Translations under genes and position numbers: made by a program
Notes under the pieces: model-generated
Databases searched by the model: none
What the model saw: only the letters and a program-made list of their open reading frames with translations
What the model was told of the DNA's origin: nothing
Assembly (NCBI GenBank): GCA_937879855.1
Contig: CALFMO010000050.1
Coordinates: forward strand, 124,001 to 188,000
Source of the DNA: an uncultured Acidobacteriaceae bacterium
GTDB lineage: Bacteria > Acidobacteriota > Terriglobia > Terriglobales > Acidobacteriaceae
Length of the DNA stretch: 64,000 nucleotides
Reading direction: 5' to 3'
Shown here: piece after piece, positions 25,529-34,770 of the stretch
How the letters are laid out: every line of letters starts with the position of its first letter
How positions within the stretch are numbered: the first letter of the stretch is position 1

Positions 25529-26041
25529 ATGGCGAGCAAGGATGCCAAGTACTGGATCGAGATGCTGCGACTGGACCCGCATCCAGAGGGCGGATATTTT
25601 CGGCAGACTTACAAGTCCGAAATGTTGATTGCGCGGGATGCGCTGCCGCCTGGGTTTTCCGGGGCGCGGGCAGCTTCGACCGCGATTTACTTTTTGTTGG
25701 ACGGGAAAAACTTTTCTGCGTTTCATCGGTTGCGATCGGATGAGATTTGGCACTTCTACGCTGGCGAAGCAGTGGTCGTACACGCGATTCATCCGGACGG
25801 AAAATATTCTCAAATTCTGCTGGGCTGCGATCCCGGGGCCGGGCAGGTATTTCAAGCCGTCGTGGCGGCGGGGTGCTGGTTTGCGTCGCATGTGGAAGAC
25901 TGGAAAGGCTGGGCGCTGGTCGGGTGTACGGTGGCGCCGGGATTTGAGTTTGAGGATTTCGAGATGGGGAAGCGGGAGGAGTTAACTTCGCTTTATCCGC
26001 AGCATCGGGAGATCATTCAGCGGTTGACTCGAGTCGACTAG
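25529..26041 (+). CDS. Cupin_5 (DUF985) family protein
   Basis: The 170-residue protein matches the DUF985 cupin pattern: LRLDPHPEGGYFRQTYKSE near the N-terminus, STAIYFLLDG, SAFHRLRSDEIWHFYAGE and SHVEDWKGWALVGCTVAPGF. The conserved His/Glu residues suggest a metal-binding small-molecule enzyme, but no substrate is known. The start at 25529 has GGGAG 7 bases upstream and is preferred over an ATG 18 bp earlier. It converges on murA. Confidence 0.88.
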   Translation: MASKDAKYWIEMLRLDPHPEGGYFRQTYKSEMLIARDALPPGFSGARAASTAIYFLLDGKNFSAFHRLRSDEIWHFYAGEAVVVHAIHPDGKYSQILLGCDPGAGQVFQAVVAAGCWFASHVEDWKGWALVGCTVAPGFEFEDFEMGKREELTSLYPQHREIIQRLTRVD

Positions 26042-26091
26042 CTTTCACTTGCCGCATTTCGCCGGCGGGAGCGCCCGCGCCAACACACACT

Positions 26092-26113
26092 CCCCGGACG
26101 AATGCGTCCGGGG
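26092..26113. terminator. Perfect GGACGAATGCGTCC palindrome between convergent genes
   Basis: CCCCGGACG-AATG-CGTCCGGGG is a 9-bp perfect stem. It sits between the DUF985 cupin stop and the murA stop (minus), where it can act in both directions. It is a member of the palindrome family at 17764 and 23947. Confidence 0.6.
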
Positions 26114-26120
26114 CCACGCC

Positions 26121-27416
<1,296 letters not shown>

Positions 27417-27498
27417 GGGTCAGGAGTCCTGAATAAAAATACATTCTAATGGGGAATTGTGGGCCCAGTCGTTACTCGGAAGAGCACTCACCAATGGG

Positions 27499-28452
27499 CT
27501 ATGTTGGGCTGGTGGCACGGTGAAGCAAGTGGAAATAACGGCGGGCTTTCTTCACATCGCGGGCAATCTGCTCGCGGAGAGCGTCGACGGAAGGGAATTT
27601 GATTTCATCGCGCAGGCGCTGCAGGAAGCAGATTTCAACCTCGGTTTCCGGGGCCAGTTCGATGGGATGAAAGTTGAGCAAATGCGTTTCAATGGCAAAT
27701 AATTCCGCGCCGAACGTAGGACGGTTGCCGACATTCGTGACGGAATCGAACTGCTCTTTCCCGACGCGTGTGCAGGTGATATAGACGCCGTCCTGCGGCA
27801 CGAGTTCTTCGTAGCGCGCCAGGTTGATGGTGGGCACGGTGTACTTCGATCCATAACCGCGGCCGCGGCCGGGAGTGCCGAGAATGCAGAAGGGGCGCGC
27901 CAGCAGATGACGCGAGCGGCTGACGCGGCCGGCAGCGATCTGTTTGCGGATCTGGCTGCTGGAGACAGTTTCGCCACGCAGGGTCATCTCGGGATAAACC
28001 TTCACTTCGAAACCCATTTCGCGGCCGAGTTCGGCAAGCAGGTTCATGTCGCCAGAGGCTTTGTGCCCGAAGCGGAAGTTGAAGCCTTCGTGCACTTCGC
28101 GGGCGTGGAGCTTTTTCTTGAGGATGCGGTCTGCGAATTGGCGCGGAGTCATCAACGAAAGATCGCGGCCAAAGGGGAGCAGAAGGACAGCGTCGATGCC
28201 GGTCGCTTTGAGCAGGCGGAGTTTTTCGGGTGTGGGAGTGAGCAGTTTTAATCCGGCCTCGGGCCGGAGAATCCGCGTGGGGTGCGGCTCAAAGGTCACG
28301 GCAACGGATTTGGTGCCGCTGGTTGGCGCTCGGGAGACGATCTCGCGCAGGACATGGGCGTGAGCGCGATGGACTCCGTCGAAGTTGCCCACGCTGACCA
28401 GCGTTGGGCCGAAGCTGGTGGGGACGTCTTCGAGTTTGTGGAAGACCTGCAT
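27499..28452 (-). CDS. ribF: Bifunctional riboflavin kinase / FAD synthetase
   Basis: The 317-residue enzyme makes FMN and then FAD from riboflavin. The N-terminal nucleotidyltransferase has VSVGNFDGVHRAH and the late SSSQIRKQI motif. The C-terminal flavokinase has GRGRGYGSKYTVPTINL, DGVY and GNRPTF. The ATG at 28452 gives the usual family start; an ATG 20 codons upstream would translate part of an inverted repeat. No clear ribosome site is seen. It lies upstream of murA and downstream of an MBL phosphodiesterase on the same strand. Confidence 0.94.
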   Translation of the reverse strand: MQVFHKLEDVPTSFGPTLVSVGNFDGVHRAHAHVLREIVSRAPTSGTKSVAVTFEPHPTRILRPEAGLKLLTPTPEKLRLLKATGIDAVLLLPFGRDLSLMTPRQFADRILKKKLHAREVHEGFNFRFGHKASGDMNLLAELGREMGFEVKVYPEMTLRGETVSSSQIRKQIAAGRVSRSRHLLARPFCILGTPGRGRGYGSKYTVPTINLARYEELVPQDGVYITCTRVGKEQFDSVTNVGNRPTFGAELFAIETHLLNFHPIELAPETEVEICFLQRLRDEIKFPSVDALREQIARDVKKARRYFHLLHRATSPT

Positions 28453-28466
28453 GGAGCGGGTGCGCA

Positions 28467-28567
28467 AAGATTCAATTGTTGATTGTTGATTGATGATTGA
28501 AAACCAATTCAATTGGCACGTTCAAACTAGGGTGCTTTTCAATCAGCAATCAACAATCATCAATCAA
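28467..28567. repeat. ATTGTTGATTG-type inverted repeats
   Basis: Two AT-rich arms of about 30 bp, built from GTTGATTG/GATGATTG units and their complements CAATCAACAATCATCAATC, flank a 30-bp centre. They lie between the MBL gene and ribF and may form a large hairpin in the mRNA. Confidence 0.6.
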
Positions 28568-28584
28568 AATTTCCCCAATCAGTG

Positions 28585-29358
28585 TTAGATCTCGAACTCC
28601 AACTTCATCCCATCGTGCGACAAGCGCACGTGACGCGGCAACGTGGCGTTTGTGGCTTCGTGTCCCAGGTCGTGACAAATGTGGGTGAAGAAGGCTCGCT
28701 TCGGCTTGAGGCGATCGACGATGGCCAGCGAATTCTTTACCGTGGAGTGCGTGGGATGAGGTTTGTGCCGCAACGCATCCAGAAACAGAATGTCGAGATC
28801 TTCCAATTGATGCAGCGACGATTCCGGAATCTCGCTGTGGTCGGTGAGATAGGCGGCTGAACCGAAGCGGTATCCGTAAATCTGAGTCTCGCCGTGGATC
28901 AGGATGATCGGTTCGAAGCGCACTCCCAGCACGTCAACGGGGCCGTCAATCGGGCGCAGTTCAAGCAGAGGGAGGCCGCCGAATTTATAGTCGGCGTCAA
29001 AAATGTAGCTGAACATTCTGCGCAAAAATGCAGCTGCGTCTGGGCGGGCATAGAGCGGCAACTTCTCCGGCTTGTGCCGGTAGCTGAGAGGACGGAGGTC
29101 GTCGATGCCCAGAATATGGTCGGCGTGAGTGTGGGTGTAGAGGACGGCATCGACGCGGGTAATGTTTTCGCGCACGGCCTGCGCATAGAAGTCGGGGGTG
29201 GTGTCAATGAGCACGACTTTGCCGTCGTACTCGATCATGATGGAGGGGCGCGTGCGGCGGTCGCGCGGATCGGTGGAGCGGCAGACGGCGCAGTCGCATC
29301 CCAGCGTGGGCACGCCCATGGACGTGCCGCTGCCCAGCACGGTCAAAGTCGCTTTCAT
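28585..29358 (-). CDS. MBL-fold phosphodiesterase-like hydrolase (PhnP/RNase Z-like)
   Basis: The 257-residue protein has GSGTSMGVPTLGC at the N-terminus with CDCAVC, a zinc-binding Cys motif of PhnP-type proteins. The metallo-beta-lactamase signature THTHADH follows, then DHSE, LDALRHKPHPTHST and FTHICHDLGH. It is expected to hydrolyse cyclic phosphodiesters in the cytosol; the substrate is not known here, and no phosphonate genes are near. The start at 29358 lies 22 bp after the DUF1844 gene stop, so the pair is probably co-transcribed. Confidence 0.9.
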   Translation of the reverse strand: MKATLTVLGSGTSMGVPTLGCDCAVCRSTDPRDRRTRPSIMIEYDGKVVLIDTTPDFYAQAVRENITRVDAVLYTHTHADHILGIDDLRPLSYRHKPEKLPLYARPDAAAFLRRMFSYIFDADYKFGGLPLLELRPIDGPVDVLGVRFEPIILIHGETQIYGYRFGSAAYLTDHSEIPESSLHQLEDLDILFLDALRHKPHPTHSTVKNSLAIVDRLKPKRAFFTHICHDLGHEATNATLPRHVRLSHDGMKLEFEI

Positions 29359-29380
29359 GTTCTTGCTGTCATCTTCTGTG

Positions 29381-29974
29381 TCATCGGCCGCTGGTACCGG
29401 TGGCGGGGCCTGGCTGCGGAGGCCGCGCGAGCGCATTGGTCACCTCGACGTAGGCCATGCGCAGTTCGTAAAGACTATTCTGCAGGAAGTTCTCTTCTGC
29501 ATTTGTGAGATTGCCCTTGGTTTTTTCGGCGATGAGGCTGAGCGTGTCGATGGTCTGGCGCGCGCCGATGATGTCGACTTGCGGCTGCGCGCCTTGTTGG
29601 CGCATCAGGCCGAGTTGCATCATGGCGGTCATGTAGAGCGAGGCGAGGAAACGTTCGAAGGTGATCTCGAAATCTTTGGCCGAGTGCCCGCTCTTTTCGA
29701 CCTCCGCGTCCAGATCTTTAGAAGACTGGCGATAGGCCGCGGCCTGCGCGTCTTGCTCTGCGCTGGTGGGGGGCGCGGGCATTTCACGATCTGCAGCGGC
29801 GTCGGCTGGCACGGGCGCCGGGGTTTTTTCCGCGGACGGCGCTTTTGTCGCAGTAGGCGCGGCCGCTTTCGGCGACTCAACTTCTTCCGCCACGTCGGAA
29901 CGCAACTCGCCGTCTGCGGTGAACAGGCGGCGGTCCGTTACTTTGAAGCTGGATTCTTGTTTCTTCTCAGCCAT
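29381..29974 (-). CDS. DUF1844 protein
   Basis: Residues 1-95 form a Pro/Ala/Glu-rich variable region. The C-terminal part is the DUF1844 domain: FERFLASLYMTAMMQLG, then ARQTIDTLSLIAEKTKGNLT and ENFLQNSLYELRMAYV. The domain is mainly helical and typical of acidobacteria, delta-proteobacteria and planctomycetes, with unknown function. GAGGAG lies about 9 bases before the ATG. It is followed by the MBL hydrolase. Confidence 0.9.
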   Translation of the reverse strand: MAEKKQESSFKVTDRRLFTADGELRSDVAEEVESPKAAAPTATKAPSAEKTPAPVPADAAADREMPAPPTSAEQDAQAAAYRQSSKDLDAEVEKSGHSAKDFEITFERFLASLYMTAMMQLGLMRQQGAQPQVDIIGARQTIDTLSLIAEKTKGNLTNAEENFLQNSLYELRMAYVEVTNALARPPQPGPATGTSGR

Positions 29975-30033
29975 AAAACTTTCTCCTCAAAAAGAGAACT
30001 GACGTCAGCGATCCTTACGAAAGCTAATTTCCC

Positions 30034-31140
30034 TCACGCCGGACGCTGTTCCAGGGAATGTTCTTCCTGCTGCAGCGTGCTCTCCGTGAATGGTAACTGG
30101 GCTACCGTTGCTTTGGTGGCGCCGAGACTTACTTCGCGGCCTGGCACACCCACTTCACGCCGGATGTATCCAAGGGCGACGGTCATGTTGCGGCGTGGTA
30201 GTTGCAGAGACGCGGAACTCGTGATTTCGCCGACTTCTTTGTCCCCGGAGACGATTTTTGTTCCTGCAGCGACGGGCCCTGCGCCTTCTGCCAGAAATCC
30301 CGTGAACTTGCGGTGCACCGCCCCGCGCGAACGAATGCGCTCGACGATCTCCTGGCCGACATAGCATCCTTTGTTAAAGTTTAGGGCTCGCGCCTGCTCG
30401 GTTTCCTGTGGCAGGTCGCGCTCGCGAATATCGATGCCGTAGCACGGGATGCCGGAAACGATGCGCTGCAATTCCAACGCCTCAGAACCTATAGGGGTCG
30501 CTCCAGTTGCCAATAAAGCGTCCCACAGTTGGCGGATGCGATCGGGCGCAAGCCAGATCTCATAAGACGGATGCTCGGAGTCTTCCCCGCGCACCAGCGT
30601 GCAATCCACACCTTGCCACATGAACGATTGCAACTGCAAAGGCTGCTGCTCCGGAACAGTGAATCCCACGGCTGACAATATTTCGCGAGACTTCGGCCCG
30701 GCAATTCCCAGCGCAGTCAAATGCTCGCTGAGGTCGGTGACCTCAACGTCGTCCATGATGATGTAATGATCGAAGGTCGCCAGAATTTTTTCTGCCTGCC
30801 CGGAGTCGGTGTCGACGGTGATCGATTCTCCGCGGTTATAGGCGTATAAATCGCCGAGGATGTGGCCTTGCGGATTCAGCAAGAATGCGTAGACGCCGTA
30901 ACCGGCGGCCAGATCGCGAATATTGTTGGTGACCATGCCATTCAACCAGCGAACGCGATCGCCGCCGGTAAGCGAAATCTTGGCACGGAATCCGAGATCA
31001 TAGACGCTGCACCCGTTGCGCAGCGCAGCAAACTCGGCTTGCGGATCGGCGAACCGCGCAGCCGTGGTCGCGCCGCGATATTCGCTGATGCCCGCCGCGC
31101 CCAGTCCTTCGCTATGAGCCTGAAGTGCCGTGATCCCCAT
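30034..31140 (-). CDS. ygfZ: YgfZ/GcvT-like folate-binding protein (iron-sulfur enzyme maintenance)
   Basis: The 368-residue protein belongs to the COG0354 group that supports Fe-S enzymes in a folate-dependent way. The diagnostic loop KGCYVGQE is present, together with the GcvT-like N-terminal domain (YDLGFRAKISLTGGDRVRWL) and a C-terminal barrel. The start at 31140 removes a 100-codon upstream extension that would run through the divergent dehydrogenase gene. Only 39 bp separates it from that gene, so their promoters must overlap or lie within coding DNA. Confidence 0.9.
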   Translation of the reverse strand: MGITALQAHSEGLGAAGISEYRGATTAARFADPQAEFAALRNGCSVYDLGFRAKISLTGGDRVRWLNGMVTNNIRDLAAGYGVYAFLLNPQGHILGDLYAYNRGESITVDTDSGQAEKILATFDHYIIMDDVEVTDLSEHLTALGIAGPKSREILSAVGFTVPEQQPLQLQSFMWQGVDCTLVRGEDSEHPSYEIWLAPDRIRQLWDALLATGATPIGSEALELQRIVSGIPCYGIDIRERDLPQETEQARALNFNKGCYVGQEIVERIRSRGAVHRKFTGFLAEGAGPVAAGTKIVSGDKEVGEITSSASLQLPRRNMTVALGYIRREVGVPGREVSLGATKATVAQLPFTESTLQQEEHSLEQRPA

Positions 31141-31179
31141 ACCTAGTTCGATTATATCGATTGTGTTAACGTTTCTGCC

Positions 31180-32253
31180 GTGGACTGGAAAAAGCACGCT
31201 ACGAAGCGCATTGCCGTCATCCCGGGGGACGGGATTGGCCAGGAAGTGATACCTCAGGCGGTAAACGTGATTCAGGCCTCGGGAGCGGGCGTTGAGTTGA
31301 CGCAATTTGACTGGGGCGCTGACAGGTATTTGCGCGACCAAGTCACCGTGCCTGCCGACGGATTCGCCAAGCTCGGCCGCGATTTCGACGCGATTCTGGT
31401 GGGGGCGTTCGGCGATCCCCGTGTGAAGACCAACATTCACGCCAAAGAAATTTTACTCGGCATGCGCTTCAAGATGGACCTCTATGCCAACGTCCGCCCG
31501 GTGCGGCTTCTGGACGCGGCCCTGTGTCCGCTGAAAGGAATGGAGCCGAAAGATGTGGATTTCGTCGTGCTCCGCGAAAACACGGAAGGCGTTTACACCG
31601 ATGCCGGAGGCGTGTTCAAGCAGGGGACGCCCGACGAGATTGCCACGCAGGAAGACATCAACACATACAAAGGTGTCGAGCGGATTATCCGCTACGCATT
31701 TCAATATTGCGAGCAGCACACCAAGGTCAATGGGTCGAAACGTAAGAGCGTGCTGATGTGCGACAAGTCGAATGCCATGACTCACGCCGGTAGTTTGTGG
31801 CAGCGCGTGTTCAAGGAAGTGAGCGGCGAGTTCCCGCAGATTACGGCGCAGCACATGTATGTGGACGCGCTCTGCATGCATATGGTGCGCGATCCGCGGC
31901 AGTTCGACGTCATCGTCACCAACAACATGTTTGGCGACATCATCACCGACCTGGCGGCGGGCTTGCAGGGAGGATTAGGCATGGCGGCCAGCGGGAATAT
32001 TCATCCGGGCAAGACGTCGATGTTCGAGCCGGTGCATGGGTCCGCGCCGCTGATCGCAGGAAAAAATGTCGCGAATCCTCTTGGCGCGATCCTGACTGCA
32101 GCGATGATGCTGGCGCATCTCGGGATTATGGCGGAGGCGGCGAAGATCGAAGCTGCGGTGCTCGACGCGGTGCGGGAGAAAAAGACCACGCAGGATATCG
32201 GCGGGGCGCTGGGGACGAAGGAAGCAGGGGAGTGGGTGGCGAAGCGCGTATGA
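31180..32253 (+). CDS. Isocitrate/isopropylmalate dehydrogenase-family enzyme
   Basis: The 357-residue beta-decarboxylating dehydrogenase has AVIPGDGIGQEV at the N-terminus, the substrate loop VLRENTEGVYTD, DKSNAMTHAG, the metal site NMFGDIITD and the adenine-side GSAPLIAGKNVANPLGAI. The ENTEG loop is closer to isocitrate, homoisocitrate or tartrate dehydrogenases than to classic LeuB, which has a different residue set there. No leucine genes are adjacent, so leuB is not assigned. The GTG start lacks a clear ribosome site. Confidence 0.85.
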   Translation: MDWKKHATKRIAVIPGDGIGQEVIPQAVNVIQASGAGVELTQFDWGADRYLRDQVTVPADGFAKLGRDFDAILVGAFGDPRVKTNIHAKEILLGMRFKMDLYANVRPVRLLDAALCPLKGMEPKDVDFVVLRENTEGVYTDAGGVFKQGTPDEIATQEDINTYKGVERIIRYAFQYCEQHTKVNGSKRKSVLMCDKSNAMTHAGSLWQRVFKEVSGEFPQITAQHMYVDALCMHMVRDPRQFDVIVTNNMFGDIITDLAAGLQGGLGMAASGNIHPGKTSMFEPVHGSAPLIAGKNVANPLGAILTAAMMLAHLGIMAEAAKIEAAVLDAVREKKTTQDIGGALGTKEAGEWVAKRV

Positions 32254-32273
32254 GAAGGATAGACCACGGGATC

Positions 32274-32501
32274 TGTCATCCTGAGCGGAGTGCACTGATT
32301 CGCGAATGCGAATCGGTGCGCGTAGTCGAAGGATCCCTAGTCAGTGGGTGCCTCGATTCGTTTAAGCGGGAATTCCGCCAGAGCCGCGTCAGGGACTTTT
32401 GGGCATCCCTCGGTTCGTTGTCATACGTGTTTGGTATAGGGATCCTTCGACTGCGCATGGGCCTGTCCTTCGGCCAGGCCCATGCTTCGCTCAGGATGAC
32501 A
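32274..32501. repeat. 228-bp element with 65-bp inverted arms
   Basis: The left arm (32274-32339) and right arm (32437-32501) share TGTCATCCTGAGCG at the outside and AGTCGAAGGATCCCTA at the inside in inverted order. Each arm carries its own small palindrome (GATTCGCGAATGCGAATC and CATGGGCCTG...CAGGCCCATG). A partial single arm lies at 41453-41489. It separates the dehydrogenase from the convergent methyltransferase. Confidence 0.8.
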
Positions 32502-32536
32502 AAATGTTGGGTTTGCAAAACGTGATGAACGCCAGC

Positions 32537-33178
32537 CTAATCTCGCACGCCTACTAGCAGCGCCAATTCTCGCCACTTCCAGTGACAGTCCACATCAACA
32601 AAGCCAATATCGCGCAACCATCGGAGTTGGGTTTCGACATCTAACAACTTGTTCGACGGATCTTCGGTTTCTACGGTGAATCCGATGCGCTCCCGAAATT
32701 CCTGGTGCAGCCGCGGCGTCGGCGAGGCCACGTGCTCCAGATTGCAGAAGACGCCGCAGGGATTCAGCAGGGCGAAAATTTCCGCGTAGAGCGCGCGCTT
32801 GCGTTCGTCCACCACGTGATGAATCGCGAAGCTGGAGATGACGGCATCGAAGTTGCCCAGTGCGGGAAGAGGATCGTCGAGATTATGAGCGATGACGGTG
32901 ACGGAAGATTCTCCGGCGAAGCGCTTGCCGGCGGCTTCCAGCATGGCGGGAGAAAAATCGAGGGCTACGGCTTCGGTATCAGGGTTCTGTTGACGGACCA
33001 GGCTCAGTAGGCGTCCGTCGCCTGCGCCGAGGTCGAGAATGCGATGCGTGGTGCGCGGAATGAATTCGAGCAGGGCCGACTCGCCCTCGCTCCGGTGGGA
33101 GATCGAGTCAGCGCGTTCAAGGTATTCGCGGGCGTGGTCGTTCGAAGTCCAGAGATTGACGGGTTTCGCGGCTGTCAT
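32537..33178 (-). CDS. Class I SAM-dependent methyltransferase
   Basis: The 213-residue protein has the Rossmann methyltransferase motifs: ILDLGAGDGRLLSLV (motif I), AVALDFSPAMLEAA (motif II), NFDAVISSFAIHHV (post-II) and LNPCGVFCNLEHVA (motif III). The substrate is unknown. The ATG at 33178 is preferred over a TTG 13 codons upstream. It is divergent from the HExxH protein with 38 bp between starts, so the two may share control. Confidence 0.88.
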   Translation of the reverse strand: MTAAKPVNLWTSNDHAREYLERADSISHRSEGESALLEFIPRTTHRILDLGAGDGRLLSLVRQQNPDTEAVALDFSPAMLEAAGKRFAGESSVTVIAHNLDDPLPALGNFDAVISSFAIHHVVDERKRALYAEIFALLNPCGVFCNLEHVASPTPRLHQEFRERIGFTVETEDPSNKLLDVETQLRWLRDIGFVDVDCHWKWRELALLVGVRD

Positions 33179-33216
33179 GAGGGAAAAGTATACGGAAACG
33201 TATAGACTCAATCTCA

Positions 33217-34764
33217 ATGAATAAAGCTAAAGGGCGGCTCGACGGGATTCTTCGGTTGGTTTTGGCGGTTGTGCTGGTTGCGGCTGCGTGGACGCCATTG
33301 GGTGCGCAGGATGCGCAGCACGCGAATCAGCCTGCTCAACCCGCTGGCCCAACTCCCACCACGCAGGAAGAGCCGAAGCCGATTCCTCCTCCAGCCCGGC
33401 CACAGAAGGAAGAGCCGCCGAAGGAAGAAGTCAAGATCACTCCGCGACAGGCTGAGGAACTGTTTCACTCGGTCGACGAGATTCTGGATTTCGACAGCAA
33501 GCAGACCGGACTGCCCATCAAGAAAGATGTAAAACGCAAGCTGACGAGCCGTGATGAGGTAGTTTCTTATCTCACCAAGCATCTGAACGACGAGGACACG
33601 AAGCGTTTGCGGAGATCGGAACTGGTGTTGAAGAAATTCGGGCTGTTGCCGCGCGATTTCAATCTGGAAACGTTTCTGGTGGCTCTGTTGCGGGAGGAAG
33701 TGGCCGGATATTATGACCCAAAAACAAAAACCGTCAACCTGCTCGACTGGGTGCCTATCGAGGAGCAGGAGCCGGTGATGGCGCACGAGTTGACGCATGC
33801 GCTGCAGGATCAGTCGTTCGGCTTGCAGAAATGGATGAAGAAAGGCGAGAAGGATTTGGGGGAAATCAAAAAGGATCCAACACCGGATGATATCGAGAAC
33901 GATGAGATGGATAATGCGCGAGAGGCGGTGATTGAAGGGCAGGCCCAAGCGATGATGTTTCAGTATGCGCTGGCCCCCACCGGTCACACGATTACGAATT
34001 CTCCCGCGCTCGTGGACGCGATGCAGGAAGAAACGCTGAGTGGCACGCCCGGGACCAAAGTGTTCAACGATGCGCCGATCTTCATGAAGGAGTCGCTCAC
34101 GTTTCCTTACAGCTACGGCATGCAGTTCGTGGTTGCGCTGATGCAGAAGGGCGGGAAGGAAAGGGCGTTTGCCGGGGTGCTGCAAAACCCTCCGCACACC
34201 ACGCGCCAGATCATGGAGCCGCAGACGTATCTGTCGGGCGAAAAGATCGAGCCCATGCGGATACCCGACTTCAAACATGACTTCAAGAATTACGAGAAGT
34301 TCGATATTGGCGCGATGGGCGAGTTCGATGTGGCGGTGTTGATCGAGCAGTATGCGGGCAAGCCGCTGTCGAAGCGTCTGTGTCCGGCCTGGCGAGGCGG
34401 ATATTATTACGCCGGCAAGGCGAAGGCCGATGCGAAGTCCGATGGCGGCGGGACTGCGTCGCTGGGTTTGCTGTATGTGTCGCGCTGGTCGAATGCCGAT
34501 ACGGCTGCGGAGTTTGCGGAAATTTATGCGCGGTCGCTCAAGCAGCGCTACAAGAGAGCAGATGAGATCGTCGATTCCGGGCCGCGGGTCCCGGATGCCG
34601 ATTCCAAGGAAGTCCTGAAGGGGCGCCACGCCTGGACGACCGATGAGGGCGCGGTGGTGATCGAGGAACAAGGGGACACTGTGTTTGTGAGTGAGAGCCT
34701 TGATGCGGCCACGACCGCAACGTTAGAGACGGAAGTATTTGCAGCGTCCGCGACCCAGAAATAA
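33217..34764 (+). CDS. Secreted HExxH-type putative metalloprotease
   Basis: A signal peptide (cut near 31, after LGAQ) leads into a Pro/Glu-rich linker to about 70. The core has AHELTHALQDQS with His190 and His194 around Glu191, and 50 residues later AVIEGQAQ offers Glu240 as a third ligand, a gluzincin-like layout. No family name comes to mind; similar proteins occur in acidobacteria. The final 60 residues resemble a small beta domain. Its stop is only 6 bp from that of the convergent protease, with no room for a separate terminator. Confidence 0.8.
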   Translation: MNKAKGRLDGILRLVLAVVLVAAAWTPLGAQDAQHANQPAQPAGPTPTTQEEPKPIPPPARPQKEEPPKEEVKITPRQAEELFHSVDEILDFDSKQTGLPIKKDVKRKLTSRDEVVSYLTKHLNDEDTKRLRRSELVLKKFGLLPRDFNLETFLVALLREEVAGYYDPKTKTVNLLDWVPIEEQEPVMAHELTHALQDQSFGLQKWMKKGEKDLGEIKKDPTPDDIENDEMDNAREAVIEGQAQAMMFQYALAPTGHTITNSPALVDAMQEETLSGTPGTKVFNDAPIFMKESLTFPYSYGMQFVVALMQKGGKERAFAGVLQNPPHTTRQIMEPQTYLSGEKIEPMRIPDFKHDFKNYEKFDIGAMGEFDVAVLIEQYAGKPLSKRLCPAWRGGYYYAGKAKADAKSDGGGTASLGLLYVSRWSNADTAAEFAEIYARSLKQRYKRADEIVDSGPRVPDADSKEVLKGRHAWTTDEGAVVIEEQGDTVFVSESLDAATTATLETEVFAASATQK

Positions 34765-34770
34765 ATTTCG

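Noticed and set aside
33214..34671. Long minus-strand ORF (485 codons)
   Set aside because: Antisense to the secreted HExxH protein; composition is typical of a shadow frame in GC-rich DNA.
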